Source: Lotus japonicus
Taxonomy: Eukaryota > Streptophyta > Magnoliopsida > Fabales > Fabaceae
Direction of reading: 5' to 3'
Length of the DNA stretch: 64,000 nucleotides
Assembly: GCF_012489685.1 (NCBI RefSeq)
Contig: NC_080045.1
Span: 3,973,001 to 4,037,000, forward strand
Shown here piece after piece: positions 53,630 through 63,669 of this stretch. The notes under the pieces are model-generated. The model was not told where the DNA came from. It saw only the letters and a list, made by a program, of their open reading frames with translations, and did not search any database. The position numbers were made by a program, and so were the translations under genes. The first letter of the stretch is position 1; each line of letters begins with the position of its first letter.

Positions 53630-55616
53630 ATGGCTGGTTTAAACTCATCATCTGATTCACATAAGCTCCAAAGACACAATGTGGGTAACAGGAAAGATAT
53701 GATCAGTAACTTACCTGATTACCTTCTTCATGACATTCTTTCTTTACTCCCAACCAGAGATGCAGTGGCGACTTCCGTTTTATCAAAAAGGTGGAAGTAC
53801 TTATGGACTGACTTATCTGTCTTTAATTTTGAAAATGATCTGCCAATAGTCAGCATGGAAGAAGACCAAGTATATTGCCTTTTAGATCAAGTGCACAGAC
53901 TACTTCATCATTCTAATTATGTAAAAAGTCTCGGTGTCATGTCTTTTGGGGTTGCCATTGATGAGGATAGAGTTAATTCTCTTATATCTGCTGTAGTGAA
54001 GCACAAAATCGAAGAGCTTAAGCTTTCCCTACTTGTAAATCAGTTTGTGTTACCCAATTGTTTCTCGGCCTTTGAATCATTGACTGAGCTGCATTTAGAA
54101 CTGGGTTGTGTTCTAGATGTTCCTAGTGGCATTCGTTTCCCTAACCTGAAGACATTCAAGCTTTCACGTGTTACCTTTGCAAATGACAAGTCAGTTCAAC
54201 AACTTTTCTCTGGGTGCCTTGTGATGAGCAATATTTTACCCATTTTACATAGCCTTAATTTGCCATTATTAATGATTATTCGTAATTAATTGACTTTGCT
54301 TGATAGTGATTTATATTATTTGGTCTAGTTACGTTTATTCTTATTTTCAGGTCTTATTTGACATCAAGGGAATTTTGGAGATTTGCGGAATGAAGATTTA
54401 ATTGTGCTGGAGTGAAGATTGTATTTTTGGAAATATTAGGATTTAATTTCGGAATAAATTAAGTTTGATATCTTTAGGATTCAAACTTATTTAGGTTGTT
54501 ATTTTAAAACTCTATCTTTAGGATTTGTTAGGATTTATTTTTATCTTTTAGGATTTTATTTTGATTAGGATTTGTGATCTCAGCTCTTATTTAAGGGTTT
54601 GTGCTGAGAGAAACAATTACCTTTTGCCTTCTGCTATTATTTAATATAATTTCGTTTTTCAGTAATTATTAGAGCTCTGCTAGGGTTTATGCTTTTATTC
54701 CCTACTTCCTCCAAATTAATTGCTGAATTCACCCCATCCATGGAAGGCTAATTCCCTTCGAACGAATTCCTTTGCAAAGTATATCGCGCTCTTGAGGTAT
54801 AGTGCTTAATAGAATTCGCCTGATTAGTTTTCTTCATCTCTACTTCTGGCTTAGGTTTGCTTAATTCCTTATGTTCACGGAATAGAAGATGATGTATGTT
54901 CGCTTAGTTCATATTAGGGCGTAAACGATTCTTAATCGCTTAGTTTAGGAATCTGTGAATTAGTTATCGCTTAGTAGTTAATTCTCACGAACTAGGAAAC
55001 TAATAACAAGAATTGATCTTTAGATACCCGTGATTGAGCAGCGATATACTGAACAAAGAGATTCGTCCGTCTTTACTTGATTTTATTAATCTGTTTTACT
55101 TTCTGCTAGTTCTTGATACTGAATCACAAAACCCCCCTTTGAGTGTGTGCGTTTGTGCGTTTTTAATATTGAGTCTTTGTTGAAACGATAATCCTTGGGT
55201 AACAACCTAGGAGTCACTTCCTAGTTACTACAGTTTTCTAAATTAATTATTTGTATCGGGTACGGCCTCGATCACCTTGTCCTACAAGAGTTAACCTTGT
55301 TTAATTGTAATTGGAGTAAAATCGAGCAGACCAGCATAACAACTCCCGCATTAAAGATATTAATCATATTTTCGGACCTTGAGTTAATATGATGCGTTCT
55401 ACAGTCAAAATTGATGCTGTGAATCTTTTGTATTTCAGTTGCACGGGCTATATACTAGTAAATTTTCTCCTTGTGAACACGGCCTCCATAGTTGATGCAC
55501 ATGTTGAATGTTTCTATCCATTATTGGCACAAATTTCTGGGTTCAGTGCATTTAGACTATTGCATCGACTTGGTAGCATCAAATCTTTAAGTGTTTATCT
55601 GCTTACTGCATCTTAA
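53630..55616 (+). pseudogene. F-box/LRR (FBD-type) copy 4, split by a solo LTR
   Basis: ATG at 53630; the F-box and first LRRs are intact to 54221, where a 1053-bp LTR interrupts the frame. Coding homology resumes at 55280 (..LQELTLFNCNWSKIEQT). It continues past the point where the other copies end, giving CFYPLLAQISGFSAFRLLHRL and SIKSLSVYLLTA, before the chlorophyllase duplicate cuts it at 55610. A one-base loss near 55380 (ttgagttaat against ttcgagtaaat) adds a frameshift. It is the only copy showing downstream F-box sequence, so it marks the original right end of the array. Confidence 0.88.
54222..55274. mobile_element. Solo LTR (1053 bp) inside F-box copy 4
   Basis: It starts TGATGAGCAATATTT and ends GGCCTCGATCA, so TG..CA with TGAT/ATCA inverted tips. 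It is flanked by a perfect 5-bp duplication CCTTG at 54217-54221 and 55275-55279. The three paralogous F-box copies are the empty site (gggtgccttgtcctac). There is no primer site, tract or coding. The size and termini suggest a Ty3/gypsy LTR, which I cannot prove. Confidence 0.9.
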
Positions 55617-55900
55617 ACAAATGTGAAATATTGTACTCAAACTCGTCCTGCAATAAAATCTTCCTTTGCTAATCTTATTTGGCATATCTCTAATGCTTTT
55701 CATAGTAAATAAAAACACACATCAATCAATGGAATAGGTAAAAGAAAATAGTCCACACAAGAACTGGTCAATAACACTAATTAATGTGTCTGTTTGTAAC
55801 TGATGGTGCGTTTTTTAAGTGATTTTCCAATTTGTGCTTCTTGCAATACCAGATATTACTTACATTAAGATGTCTACTCAATAGGGTAGTCACAAATTAC

Positions 55901-56455
55901 CTGAGGAGCAATGACAATGAAGCCATGAGAAGCAATGTGCTGGATAAGCTGGGAATAAAATGAATTGTAAAGAAGGTAGCCATGCAGGAAAAGTAGAACT
56001 GGGAATTCTCCACCTTCAAGAGGTGTAGCAATCAAGAGTGACTTTGGTGGAGGTGGATCTAAACATACAAAAAGCCCACAATCAACAAACCTCATATAGC
56101 ACAAATAAAAACCGACACAAGCTACTCACATAAGTTTCTTCCTAGAATTAATATTAATTGTATCTGCTTTTCTTTTCTTATAGTCAATTCTGACACAAGC
56201 TACTCACATAAGTTTCTTCCCAGAATTAATTTTGATCAATTGCAGTATGATTTAGAAACATGCACTAAAACATAATTGTGACAGAGGTAGAGGAATCAAA
56301 AGATGACCAGGGTGTGTGCCATTGCATGAGTTAGATTCTATCCTTTGAAACTTGGTGGTGTACTTCCCAGAGTCAAAGACGTTAGTGAGAGCAGTAGAAG
56401 CATCAGAACCCATAACTGACGATGGATGAGTAACTGATGATATTGATAGACTCAT
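55901..56455 (-). pseudogene. Chlorophyllase exons 1-2, truncated duplicate
   Basis: Exon 1 (56308-56455) and exon 2 (55901-56058) match the intact gene at 15337-15484 and 14930-15087, with the same translated sequence over the visible parts. Exon 3, which carries the catalytic Ser, Asp and His, is absent because the block starts inside intron 2. The upstream region, including the MITE, is duplicated too, so a promoter may remain. The product could only be about 100 residues and inactive. Confidence 0.93.
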
Positions 56456-56759
56456 TTTATGTTTTGCCTTAATTTGCAAGTGTTGCTTTTTGCTGCAGAA
56501 TCAGATGACAAACTTGTGGTTTTTATATAGCCTTGTCGACTTTTGCTAGTGGATATTTTATTTTATTTTTTGTTCAAATTCTTGGGGATTAAGTAAACAA
56601 TTTTGGTATCTTCCTCTTATAAACAAAAAAGTAAACAATTTTGGTGGACTTTAAATGGTAAAAAGCCCAAATAGATTTTAAGACTTCAATGACTGACTAG
56701 GCTAAACATGCCAATATATCTCGAGTATTAATTTTCGTATCACCTCTTTTTCGTGCTGA

Positions 56760-56914
56760 GATCCTCTCAAGTGTAAAAAAATTTGAGAGTGTCATGTTTT
56801 ACCATCTCACAATTAACTTTTGTTAGATAATAAATAAAGAAATGAAATTAAATTACATTAATGGTGAGATGATGAAACTTGACACTCTCAAGTTTTTTTA
56901 CACTTGAGATGATC
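56760..56914. mobile_element. MITE (copy 2)
   Basis: Duplicate of 15789-15941 with the same inverted ends and a 2-base insertion in the right arm. Confidence 0.75.
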
Positions 56915-57397
56915 CAAACCCGGCCCGTTTTCCTATTCGCATTTCAGGTATTTCAGCATCAGTTACATCGCTTCAAAACTTGGGCAATGGAATGAGGATG
57001 TAACTGATGATGCTGTTTTTTTTTTTCTAGTTTTGAAGCAAACAAGATTAAGAAAATTTCTCTACAGTTGCAGGATAAATAAGATCGTTTGAGGTGGAGA
57101 TTTTCGAAGCACGGTGGCTATAAAGTAAGATCGGGGTACAACTTACTCCAGGACTATGATAACCAGGCCTTATCTTCATCGAACACAACCTCGGCAAGCC
57201 AACCTTGGTCTGATATTTGGGATGTTGAGGTGTAACCCAGGTGCCGCGAGCTTATCTTGATATCTTCTTTGGCGTGGTATACAAGTAAACGTATGGAGGA
57301 CCTGCAGGTGATCTCGGCCTTTATGGTGCAGCTTCAAAGGCAGTAGCCCCAGCCATCCATCTCAGAGGCAAAATTCTGCAATCTTTTATTGGGTTGC

Positions 57398-58939
57398 TGA
57401 TAGGAAACTGCATGAACAGTACTCGTGAACAGTAGCAGTTAGAAAGTTATTATTTAATTATTTATTGGGTTAGTTATTTACATCAGTTTATGTTAGTTAT
57501 GTTCTATCAAAACTGCCTAGGGGTTGTTATTAAATTTCTAGTTATAAATAGGAGTTGTGGCTGTTAGTTTAGACATTCAGAAATTGGGTGGTTGTCTTAG
57601 GGAGAGACTGGACTCTCAAAATTCCAGAATCTGTAGGAGAGAACTGGCTCTCGAACACCAGTACTTCCATAATTATTCTGTAATAAATTCTGTTCTTATC
57701 AATTTGGTATCAGAGCACCATCCAGGTGCTGTGGTGCAATTGAATCGTGAAGAAATGGAGAAGAAGACAACAATTAAGAAGAGGGAAGGTAAGGCGTTTC
57801 CAACCTTTGATGGTAAAGAGGCTTACTGGTGGTTGATCAAAGTGGAGCAGCACTGTGAGGCCATGGAAATGGCTGAAGAGAAGAAGTTCTCGGAGGCTGA
57901 GATGGCTTTGACGGGAGATGCTTTCTTCTGGTGGTATTTCTGGAAAAGAAGAAACCAGAATGCAAAATGGTGGGATTTTGTGAAGGCTTTACTGAAGAAA
58001 TTCCAACCAGAAATGGATCCTGACATACCAGTATATGTTAAAGATTCTAGAGAGGAAGAAAGCCCAAGGATAAATGAAGTCTTGGAGAATGCAAGAGAAG
58101 GCCATTTAGTAGAATCAAAATCAGAGATGATAGAGACCACAGTAGAGGCGGAGAAATCCTTAACCTTTGAGATGCAAAGACCCAATCTTGAAGCAGAGGT
58201 TGTAAGAAGAGGTGATGGAGTGAGTCTTGGACCCCGGTGGAGAAAGCATCGAAAGATCCATCAACAACCGAAGACGATGAAGAGACGCAAGTCTCTGAAT
58301 AAAGAAGGGGAGCCAAGACAGAGGAATGGTATGTGGGTCAAATGTCTTTCAAGGATCAAGCATCTTCCACCACAGGCATTGAACAGACTGCAACACTTGG
58401 CATCTGCGGAGATGATCTTGTTGAAAGAGGGGAAGACAGGAACAAAATGGGCTGCGTTAAGTGGTTTGACCAACTTCAAACAGTGGGATCCAGGAGGAGG
58501 TATTTTTCAGAGTCAAACTCCAGAAGTACTGATTAAAACTGCAGAACATTTGGAGCAGCCAACCTACATTGAAGGAGCATTGCCTACTTCCGACCTTGAG
58601 GACAAGGTGGATCTTTTAGGGCGGGGTATTGATATGATGAACAGTGCGCATGAACAGTGCTCGTGAACAGTAGCAGTTAGAAAGTTATTATTTGATTATT
58701 TGTTGGGTTAGTAATTTACATCAGTTTATGTTAGTTATGTTCTATCAAAACTGCCTAGGGGTGGTTATTAAATTTCTAGTTATAAATAGGAGTTGTGGCC
58801 GTTAGTTTAGACATTCAGAAATTGGGTGGTTGTCTTAGGGAGAGACTGGACTCTCAAAATTCCAGAATCTGTAGGAGAGAACTGGCTCTCGAACACCAGT
58901 ACTTCCATAATTATTCTGTAATAAATTCTGTTCTTATCA
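57398..58939 (+). mobile_element. Short LTR retrotransposon coding only gag (TR-GAG type)
   Basis: A complete 1542-bp element. 5-prime LTR 57398-57701 (tgataggaaactg..ttcttatca), primer site TGGTATCAGAGC at 57705-57716 (initiator tRNA-Met), gag-like ORF, purine tract (ttttagggcggggtat) ending at 58629, 3-prime LTR 58630-58939. The 5-bp duplication gttgc lies at 57393-57397 and 58940-58944, and the copy 1 block at about 16418 is the empty site. The LTRs differ at about five positions over their shared 270 bases plus a variable first 35 bases, so the insertion is fairly young. There is no protease, RT or integrase; it must move in trans. Confidence 0.93.
57755..58666 (+). CDS. Gag-like protein of the TR-GAG element
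   Basis: 303 residues from the ATG at 57755, which follows the primer site by about 40 bases; the frame is open further upstream into the LTR but has no ATG there. Residues about 15-90 resemble the Ty3/gypsy gag core (FPTFDGKEAYWWLIKVEQHC, MALTGDAFFWWYFW, WWDFVKALLKKFQPE). The C-terminal two thirds is charged and low in known motifs, and no CCHC knuckle is seen. The ORF runs slightly into the 3-prime LTR. An intact gag in an element with no enzymes suggests that making its own capsid protein is useful for trans-mobilisation. Confidence 0.82.
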   Translation: MEKKTTIKKREGKAFPTFDGKEAYWWLIKVEQHCEAMEMAEEKKFSEAEMALTGDAFFWWYFWKRRNQNAKWWDFVKALLKKFQPEMDPDIPVYVKDSREEESPRINEVLENAREGHLVESKSEMIETTVEAEKSLTFEMQRPNLEAEVVRRGDGVSLGPRWRKHRKIHQQPKTMKRRKSLNKEGEPRQRNGMWVKCLSRIKHLPPQALNRLQHLASAEMILLKEGKTGTKWAALSGLTNFKQWDPGGGIFQSQTPEVLIKTAEHLEQPTYIEGALPTSDLEDKVDLLGRGIDMMNSAHEQCS

Positions 58940-60406
58940 GTTGCACCTAGGAATGGTTTTATCAAGGCAAATGCTGATGCATCAGTCAAAGGAAACATTG
59001 GCACAGGACTAGGGGCTGGATGTAGGGATGAAGATGGTAACCTTATGGCCTCAACATCAAAATTCCTTCCAGTTGCTCATGGGATTACAGTAGTAGGGGC
59101 ACTGGGGATGCGCTGGTGCCTTCAGCTGGCTATGGATCTCAGTCTTCAGCGGCTGGAACTGGAGACAGATTGCATTAGACTGGTTTATGCTTGGCAGAGA
59201 GTGGAAGTGCATAAAACTTATGTGGATGCGATAATTAAAGACTGCAATGCAAGTCTCTTGGAGCTTCCTTCAGTTCATGTAGGATACAGCATGGTAAAAG
59301 AACGGCTAATGGTGTAGTTGATACCTTCTATAGCTCATCTTGCTTTTAATTATCATGATCAAGTTCGGGTTGAGAGTGCTCCCATCAGCATTTCTCTTTT
59401 GATCTCAAATGATGCTAGACTTTGTAATTCCTCTGGAATTGCAGTTATTGAATGATATACTGATATGCAGAACTTTCCCCAAAAAAAATTCATTTTATTT
59501 CTGAGCAGCCTTAATTTTTTGTAGTAATGAAGAATAAATACAAAGCTCTTAAACGACCCTTACAATCCAAGGAAACTACAGAAATATAATACATCTGAAA
59601 AACATAACACAAATTCACACATTAAATACTGAAGAAACAAAATTTACTCATCACCAACAGCTAAATAATGGGGGTTCAAGCCACAAATAATAGTAAACAT
59701 CCAAACTGTTGAATCTTCAATACCAAATTTACCAAGAACTAGTAACCATCGTTCAATGTTGGAGTGAAACTAAAAGGCTCATATACAACTTACCTGAGAA
59801 CAGAGATGTCACAGATGATCAAATTGTATTTGGGAAGGTTGACCTAAAGATAGAGAACATGATTAGCTGGCTTGGTAAGGAACTATTTTGGATCATGCCA
59901 AATGATAACAACTAAGCACATTAGCTATATACTTTCACAAGCAAATACAAACACAATATCTTGATGAAATCCATTAACAGCATGTTTAAATCAGATTCTT
60001 TCTCCTCAGAAGAGTAAATTTATGATTTTAGCACTCAGTAGCTACTAACATAAGCTTTTCCCTAAAATTAATTTTACCTTCAGAATCAATTATAAATAAT
60101 TTCCAAACTTGCAATAAGCCATTACCTGGAATTCTATCTTTCAAAAAGTTATGTTAAAGTGCAATTTTGCAAAATGAGGAAATGTAGCCCATCATTTCAA
60201 ATTTTAACAATAAAAGGTCGAGATGTACGTCGTTAATTAAGTACCCTCTTAGAAGATTTGAAAAGTTAAAACAATCCAACATGACAACATCCAGACTCTA
60301 CAAACAAACCATGGAACTTGGTCTGTGACCCTAAACAGTTCTACAATATTGCATTCCAACAATGACACTTTACTCAGACAACAGAAATGCCCTCCTAAAC
60401 TTCTGT

Positions 60407-63400
60407 CTAAGCAATACTGGCTACTGACTTCCTACCCCTCCTCTTCCCCGGAGAATTCACTGCAGTGAGAGGGATAAACTCCTCAACCACTCGAAAAATG
60501 CTCACGTCTACAATCAATGTGTTGTTGACCTTGCCAGCTGGTGTAAGCACGCAAACATCAAATTCTTCGAGGTTATTGTCCACGGCAAAATGCTTCCACC
60601 CATTAGTAAGTCCTCCAGAGTGGCGAATAGCATGGTAGCTGTATCTGGCAACCCATTCACCGTTCCCTGAGCGCAGTATTACATCTTGCGATGACGGAGA
60701 AATATGGTTCAATATCCACTTGTTAGGGATTGACTGGTCACAAAGAAGAATACAATTAATAGCAATCTATGGAATTAATAGAAAACTGCAGCAGGTTAAA
60801 ATTGTCGCAAGGAGGCTTTTAGCATAATGCAATATTTAGATTAAAATTAACTTGAAAAAGCAAAAATTGGGAGGCAATAGTTTACCACGAAGAATCTCTT
60901 GTATACATGAGTAGGTCGCATAACTACATGCCAACTGAAGTCGGTACATGCTGCCCTGGCCAAGTGGAGGGCATTTTCAATCTCATTTTCTGTGACAGGC
61001 CTTCTGTTTGAGGTATATAACTCACTTGTCCCAGTTCTACTCACTGAAGCAGGTTCAGGTTCAAGTTCCACTAATATGATCAAACCAAGGTGGATCAACA
61101 TGTAATACAAACATTGATTCAAAGAAATAATACTACTTGCAAAGCACATGTTACACAAGAAAAGTGTTACTATTTTATTTCTTTAATCAATTTTGTTATT
61201 GGGCAAGTCCAAGTGTACCACTTAAGGCTCAAACATGCACACAAGAAGCCTATACAGGCCATAGTGTCCAAAAATTATCAAATCAATGTCCTTCCAGGCA
61301 TACAAACAAATCATTCCATAATTGTTGCATAGTTCAGTCCACATATCAAATCTAAACAAACCCACTTCTACCAGAAAAAAAATCTCACCCTACACACGCT
61401 CATTGTGTCTTTTATGATTACTACTATAATAAGTATTCCTATATTAATTGTACCACCAAATTCCTTCTGCAATTTGGATAAAATTAGTTGGAGGACACCA
61501 AAAAGTAATGCTAGAATATCAACAGATTTACACATTCTGCTCCAATTTTTTTCCTATCACTAGACATGTATTTGTCTGTAAGTTGGAAATTCCCCAAATT
61601 TAAGTTTTTCAAGATAAAACTATATCCATAACAAAGACGATGTATTACTTTCCATTATTACTGATAACTGAAAATGTTACCCGTCACCCATTCAATGGAT
61701 CTCTCGTGAGAGCTAGATGTTTTTGGTGGTCTTCCTCTCTTCTTAGCCGGGGTGGGCGTAGCAGCATAAACAGGCTTCCTGATCCTTTTACCAATAGTTT
61801 GCGGGGGATCAGTTTCAGAGGGAACAGTTTGGGAAGGAACAGTTTGGGAGGTAACAGTTTGGGAAGGAACAGTTTGGGAGGTAACAGTTTGGGAGGGAAC
61901 AGTTTGGGAAGGAACAGCTTGGGAGGGAACAGCATTTCGATCCGGGACTACGTCCTCCATAAATTGCTCAGGGCAAGCAAATTCAACACCAGCATTTGAA
62001 GGCTTTTCATTAGGATTTTCAATAGGAACTGCAAATGGCACTCCTATACTGTTAATGTGCTCAGATTTCTCAGGAGAAACACACTCAACACCCCCATTGG
62101 AAGGAGTGTTAACTTCTTCACCAGAGTTATCAGTATCTCTTCTCTTGCTAGAACATCCACCACCAGCATTTTCAGCAGTAGCATGCCCGCATTTTCGAAC
62201 AAAATAAGAACCTGCCTTCTCACAGAAGCTCTCCCCATCAAATACCAGAACATCAAACACTGATTCACCATTGTACTTAAAGACTAGGAAATCATTCTCT
62301 TTCAAAGAGTGGTCTTTCACAAATTGTTCCCACCCGTGCTTGAAGTACAAAGTATCTTCCTTGGTTGTCAGTCCTATATTCCACACAACCCCACCAGGAC
62401 CTTTAAGGGTCACATTTTCCGGCAGCTTCTTCTTTAAATTATCAGAAAATGTTTTGGGAAGTGCCTGCAATCAAAATACAGATATCACCTTTGAGAATAA
62501 GATACAAATGGGCAGAAGAAGCATGCATATAGAATATACCAAGACTAATCATAACTATTTGATTGTGAAGCAGCCATGAACCATCTCAAGTATGCCAGAT
62601 AAATAGTGCATATTTGGAAACTCATTTGAAACCCACGGCGAAGCCAAAATTAGCCAGATGCAACAACTTCCTTTAGCTTTTGCTTCTGCCCACCATGATT
62701 ATGGCTTCACCATAATTTCCGAACGAGTTTCCACACATGCACTGGTTATTCACTTTCTTTCTTTTTTTCCTTTGGAGCCTAAAAAACATGATCATACCAG
62801 GGTACATGCATGGGTAGAACCTACAATGTAGATGCATATTTCCTCCATTGCAATGTGAGCACACAAAAAAATAGCCCCAAGAAACACCAGGCCTTTAAGA
62901 ATCAAAAGTACATCACAAAAGCAAACAAAAGGTATGGAAACAGCTACACTGTTCATGAGAAATGTTCAGGTTTAAAATTTTAAGCCATTAATTTTTTTTT
63001 GTCCTTGCCGCATGTTAGCCGGTCCAGGAAAACTATGACAGTCACTTCCAACAAATGACTTTCTCGGGTTCAAATTTGTGTTCTCCGCCTTACCGGATCT
63101 ACCTTGGCTAAGGTACATTGTTTAAAAACATGCATGTCTAGTCTACAGAATATATAATAACAAAAAAAATAAAAAACCATGAAAACTATAACACCTGATA
63201 TAAAGGACAAAACTTTCTCAGAAAAAAATTATATATACAGGAAAGGAAAAGAGTTGTAAAAAAAATCTATCTACAAAAATTATAAGAGGACAAGTAAAAA
63301 TAATATGAAGAAACAGAATGAAAAGAAAAGAAGGAACATCACAAGAGAGTGTGGGCATGTAATGAATTGAAATGCATGCACTCAAAACCCAAAAGAAAGA

Positions 63401-63669
63401 TGAAAACTTTCACACATGAGACAGTGAGACACGCATAAAGCAATGTGTGAAAGGGTAAACACAAAATTAAAACCCAACCTAAAAATCAAAACTTTACAAG
63501 GTTTTTACTTTTTATACATTGATTCACAACAAGAGGTAAAGAAAGAAGGACTAACAAGGTTCTGTTCATAATCAGCACGGAGGAATTGAGCAAAGTGAAG
63601 GAATTGGAAATGGGACCAGTAAATGTCGTCCACCCAGGATCTACAGCCACCACAGTTTTGATCTGCCAT
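60407..63669 (-). CDS. REM-type B3 domain DNA-binding protein (two B3 domains)
   Basis: Four exons, 63556-63669, 61681-62464, 60886-61070 and 60407-60733, join in frame to 469 residues. Residues 12-33 (WVDDIYWSHFQFLHFAQFL) and 39-128 (ALPKTFSDNLKKKLPENVTL .. FVKDHSLKENDFLVFKYNG) form the first B3 domain of the REM/VRN1-like class. A linker follows with a 5-residue repeat (PSQTV/TSQTV, residues 217-256) and an AT-hook-like KKRGRPPK (279-286). The second B3 spans about 343-449 (WHVVMRPTHVYKRFFVSIPN, TNGWKHFAVDNNLEEFDVCV). The protein likely acts in the nucleus as a transcription factor; the closest named relative I recall is REM16. Splice sites are all GT..AG. The 3-prime tail recurs at 17887-18006. 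Confidence 0.9.
61811..61930. repeat. 15-bp coding minisatellite in the B3 gene
   Basis: About eight rounds of a 15-base unit (ggaacagtttgggag / ggtaacagtttggga) encode Val-Pro/Thr-Ser-Gln-Thr repeats in the linker between the B3 domains. The opposite strand is also open (GGNSLGRNSL), which is a by-product of the repeat. Confidence 0.92.
62465..63555. other. First intron of the B3 gene
   Basis: 1.09 kb, AT-rich. 62990-63115 holds 'gccgcatgttagccggtccagg' and nearby phrases typical of a small interspersed repeat, but I found no termini. No gene is seen. Confidence 0.5.

Larger units (their letters stand above)
21062..55609. repeat. Tandem array: UROD 5-prime part - spacer - F-box 5-prime part, four rounds
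   Basis: Rounds run 21062-25081, 25082-48178 (holding the viral cluster), 48179-52165 and 52166-55609. Each repeats UROD intron 2, exons 2 and 1, the UROD upstream spacer and an F-box gene. The junction between rounds always joins '..gcacatgttgaatgtt' of the F-box to 'atacgaaaacaaatcaag' of UROD intron 2 through a 6-base filler (gaacca). The leftmost UROD is complete and the rightmost F-box runs past the junction point. That is what serial tandem duplication of one UROD-F-box pair predicts. Round 1 lacks the F-box 5-prime exon. Round 4 lost most of the spacer at 53223. Confidence 0.88.
56951..59360 (+). pseudogene. LINE C-terminal remnant (copy 2), split by TR-GAG element
   Basis: The same zf-RVT and RNase H-like remnant as 15980-16840. 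It is interrupted at 57397 within 'attgggttgc' and resumes at 58940. Small extra losses occur near 57307. It carries the same frameshift near its end as copy 1, so it was already dead before duplication. Confidence 0.75.
55610..60526. repeat. Duplicated block, copy 2 (chlorophyllase 5-prime half to B3 3-prime end)
   Basis: Near-identical to 14639-18006, except for the TR-GAG insertion (57398-58939) and small indels (such as a 2-base gain in the MITE at about 56885). It continues at 60527 into the complete B3 gene. Confidence 0.93.

Noticed and set aside
57705..57716. tRNA gene fragments at the several 'tggtatcagagc' sites
   Set aside because: These are primer-binding sites complementary to the tRNA-Met 3-prime end in LTR elements and virus; no cloverleaf can be drawn.
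57557..57754. N-terminal extension of the gag frame into the 5-prime LTR
   Set aside because: It begins at GTG inside the LTR and reads across the primer site. The ATG at 57755 downstream of the primer site is the credible start.
61640..61999. Plus-strand protein with GGNSLGRNSL repeats
   Set aside because: It is the opposite strand of the B3 linker minisatellite; a 15-base repeat keeps both strands open. The minus strand has the B3 domains and splice sites.
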